This document shows positions 62,071 through 64,000 of a stretch of DNA of 64,000 bases, in pieces. The stretch's first letter is position 1, and each line of letters starts with the position of its first letter. The stretch is from positions 56,192 to 120,191 of the forward strand of contig WGCY01000001.1 of NCBI GenBank assembly GCA_015493525.1. Reading direction: 5' to 3'. This DNA is from Bacteroidales bacterium. GTDB lineage: Bacteria > Bacteroidota > Bacteroidia > Bacteroidales > F082. A program made the translations under genes and the position numbers. Under the pieces are notes generated by a model. It worked only from the letters and a program-made list of their open reading frames with translations, did no database searches and was not told where the DNA came from.

Positions 62071-62658
62071 ATGGCTTCGAAAAAGGAATCAAATTTTGTC
62101 AATATGGTGCTGGCCCTCGTGATGGTGTCGGTGGTGGCTGCACTGGCACTGGGGAGTGTGTATGTGGTTACAAAAAAGCCTATTGCACTGGCGCAGAAGC
62201 GAAAACAGGAAGCGGCCATTAAAGCGGTTTTGCCTGCTTTTGATAAGCTCAAGAGTATCAAAGTCCCGGATGCAGACGGAAATGATTCGTTGCTTTTCAA
62301 TGTGGCTACCCAAAATGGGAAGCTCGTTGGTATTGCCGTGAACACTTATACCGACAAAGGCTTTGGTGGAAAAATAAAGGCCATGATTGGTTTTCTGCCC
62401 AATGGAACGATTTACAATACGTCCATTCTTGAACTGAAAGAAACACCCGGCCTCGGGTCAAAACTTCAAAAATCAAAATCTGATTTCCCTGATCAGTTTA
62501 AAGGTAAAAATCCAAAGACGTTTCGTCTGAAAGTTAAAAAGGATGGGGGGGATGTGGATGCCATTACAGCGGCTACCATCAGCTCGCGTGCATTTTGTGA
62601 TGCTGTTCAACGGGCTTATGATACATTTGAGAAACAAAAAGGTCAAATTAAACAATGA
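62071..62658 (+). CDS. rnfG: Rnf electron transport complex subunit RnfG
   Basis: 195 aa, one N-terminal transmembrane helix (about 12-33), then a periplasmic FMN-binding domain. The covalent FMN site lies in DAITAATISS, putative T169; most relatives read SGAT or TGAT here, so the TAAT is a variant. KETPGLGSK is a typical family segment. Confidence 0.94.
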   Translation: MASKKESNFVNMVLALVMVSVVAALALGSVYVVTKKPIALAQKRKQEAAIKAVLPAFDKLKSIKVPDADGNDSLLFNVATQNGKLVGIAVNTYTDKGFGGKIKAMIGFLPNGTIYNTSILELKETPGLGSKLQKSKSDFPDQFKGKNPKTFRLKVKKDGGDVDAITAATISSRAFCDAVQRAYDTFEKQKGQIKQ

Positions 62659-62674
62659 TTAAAAGATATTGACA

Positions 62675-63262
62675 ATGAATCAGATACAAAATTTTACCAA
62701 GGGTTTTATCAAAGAGAATCCGGTGTTTGTCCTATTGCTTGGCATGTGCCCCACGCTCGGTACGACCACTTCCGCATTTAACGGATTGGGCATGGGACTT
62801 GCCACAGCCTTCGTCCTGGTCGGGTCAAATGTGGTCGTATCGATGGTGAAAAACCTGATACCTGACAAAGTGCGGATTCCTGCGTTTATCGTTATCATCG
62901 CCTCGTTTGTTACCATTGTGGAACTGGTTATGCAGGCTTATGTGCCGGCACTGTACGCACAGCTTGGCCTTTTTATCCCGCTGATTGTTGTCAACTGCAT
63001 TGTTCTTGGTAGGGCAGAGGCTTTTGCTTCCAAAAATACGGTTTGGTCTTCTGCCATTGACGGACTGGGAATGGGACTTGGCTTTGCGTTCGCCCTGACT
63101 ATTCTCGGTGGTGTACGTGAAATACTTGGCAGTGGGGCACTCTTCGGTATCCATTTTATCAAAGGCGATGGCATGCTTGCTTTTATTCTTGCCCCGGGGG
63201 CTTTCATCGCGTTGGGATATATCATCGCCATTATCAATAAATTGAACAAAAAAACAGCCTAA
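62675..63262 (+). CDS. rnfE: Rnf electron transport complex subunit RnfE
   Basis: 195 aa with six predicted transmembrane helices. [22 protein letters not shown] and the [18 protein letters not shown] segment are signatures of the RnfA/RnfE/NqrD/NqrE family. ATG at 62675 is preferred over the in-frame TTG at 62669. Confidence 0.95.
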   Translation: MNQIQNFTKGFIKENPVFVLLLGMCPTLGTTTSAFNGLGMGLATAFVLVGSNVVVSMVKNLIPDKVRIPAFIVIIASFVTIVELVMQAYVPALYAQLGLFIPLIVVNCIVLGRAEAFASKNTVWSSAIDGLGMGLGFAFALTILGGVREILGSGALFGIHFIKGDGMLAFILAPGAFIALGYIIAIINKLNKKTA

Positions 63263-63272
63263 ATATCAGACC

Positions 63273-63848
63273 ATGGATTATTTTGTCATAATTGTTTCCG
63301 CCATATTTGTCAGCAACATTGTGCTGACCCAGTTTCTTGGGATATGCCCATTTCTGGGCGTTTCTACCCGTATTTCAACTTCCATTGGGATGGGAGGGGC
63401 ACTGCTTTTCGTGATGACCCTCGCTACCATGGTAACCTGGATATTCCAGTATTATGTCCTTCAGCCTATGGGATTAATTTTTATGCAGACCATTGTCTTT
63501 ATCCTTGTTATTGCCGCATTGGTGCAGATGGTTGAGATTATTCTGAAAAAGATCAGTCCTTCGCTTTATCAGGCACTGGGAATTTTCCTTCCGCTGATTA
63601 CTACAAACTGTGCCGTTCTTGGTGTAGCCATTTTGACGATACAAAAACATTTTAATTTGATGCAGGGCGTTGTTTTTGCCATGGCCACAGCAGTTGGTTA
63701 TACCATGGCCCTGGTCATCTTTGCCGGAATCCGTGAACACCTGGAGCTTATTGAGGTACCTAAAGGCATGCGCGGTGTTCCCATTGCCCTCGTTACAGCC
63801 GGTATTCTGGCATTGGCATTTATGGGCTTTACAGGAATGGTAAAATAA
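63273..63848 (+). CDS. rnfA: Rnf electron transport complex subunit RnfA
   Basis: 191 aa with six predicted transmembrane helices. Family segments are VLTQFLGICPFLGVS and IFLPLITTNCAVLGVAI, with the membrane cysteines that coordinate the Fe-S centre between RnfA and RnfE. Final gene of the operon; no strong terminator is seen. Confidence 0.96.
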   Translation: MDYFVIIVSAIFVSNIVLTQFLGICPFLGVSTRISTSIGMGGALLFVMTLATMVTWIFQYYVLQPMGLIFMQTIVFILVIAALVQMVEIILKKISPSLYQALGIFLPLITTNCAVLGVAILTIQKHFNLMQGVVFAMATAVGYTMALVIFAGIREHLELIEVPKGMRGVPIALVTAGILALAFMGFTGMVK

Positions 63849-63865
63849 ATCCGGTATTTAAAAAT

Positions 63866-64000
63866 TTATATGGGCTCGCCGGTTTCATAAGGATTTTTCG
63901 GGTCGTTGCTCCACTCAAACCAGCCACCATCAAAAACTGACACACGGGGCCAGCCCATGAGCCAGGCATTAAAAAAAGCTTCACTGCCCCGCCATCCGGT
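63866..64000 (-). CDS. Rhodanese-type sulfurtransferase, C-terminal fragment
   Basis: Only the last 44 codons are in the window; the gene continues past the right edge. The translation contains SVFDGGWFEWSNDPKNPYETG, the C-terminal signature of tandem-domain thiosulfate/3-mercaptopyruvate sulfurtransferases (SseA-like). The catalytic cysteine is outside the window. It is convergent with rnfA. Confidence 0.82.
   Translation of the reverse strand, partial: TGWRGSEAFFNAWLMGWPRVSVFDGGWFEWSNDPKNPYETGEPI

Noticed and set aside
1..64000. CRISPR arrays, insertion sequences, toxin-antitoxin or restriction genes
   Set aside because: No regularly spaced repeats, transposase motifs or defence-type domains were recognised in any frame.

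Overview
The window is a contiguous piece of a Bacteroidota chromosome, most likely class Bacteroidia. The evidence is the gene families (DUF4834, DUF4783, DUF1573, a type IX secretion type-B sorting domain, an outer-membrane-protein beta-barrel receptor, a SecA of about 1100 residues), the TAnnTTTG minus-7 promoter elements in front of many genes (two with a TTTG at minus-33 spaced by 18 nt), and the near absence of Shine-Dalgarno sequences. A complete Rnf complex suggests an anaerobic or facultative sodium- or proton-motive energy metabolism. Genus is not determined.

Layout. 0-2 kb: 3' part of rpsA, then RNase Z. 2-5.7 kb: SRPBCC protein, PatB/MalY-type C-S lyase, hotdog thioesterase and dnaN. 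5.8-8 kb: a small glycosyltransferase group that includes a frameshifted, decayed GT2 joined to an intact one. 8-17.4 kb: CoA pyrophosphatase, TtcA-like PP-loop protein, GH20 hexosaminidase, a 1505-residue exported protein of unknown function, prmA and tpiA on the minus strand. 17.5-28.4 kb: rplS, coaD, an exported TlpA-like thiol protein, secA, and the threonine operon thrA-thrB-thrC, preceded by a 14-codon threonine-rich leader ORF inside alternative RNA hairpins (a probable attenuator). 28.6-40.2 kb: AI-2E permease, periplasmic MsrB, T9SS cargo, DUF1573 lipoprotein, yajC, outer membrane receptor, OsmC, NlpC/P60, PgpH-type c-di-AMP hydrolase, WbqC, and two thioredoxins.

40.2-54.7 kb is the most accessory part. 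tRNA-Arg(ACG) is followed directly by an arginase-family (HutG-like) pseudogene with an internal deletion, then a methyltransferase/deacetylase pair, DUF4834-YfhO-GT4, a GpsA-like dehydrogenase, and an AT-richer surface-glycan group: two unrelated flippases, a GT4, a rhamnosyltransferase-like protein and an FkbM methyltransferase.

54.8-64 kb: YihY, nadC and DUF4783 on the minus strand, an SDR, then the Rnf operon rseC-rnfB-rnfC-rnfD-rnfG-rnfE-rnfA, and the C-terminal end of a rhodanese-type sulfurtransferase at the right edge.

The most unusual items are the thr leader, the frameshifted GT2 fusion, the deleted HutG remnant next to the tRNA, and the uncharacterised 1505-residue exported protein. 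No CRISPR array, insertion sequence, prophage or defence system was seen.
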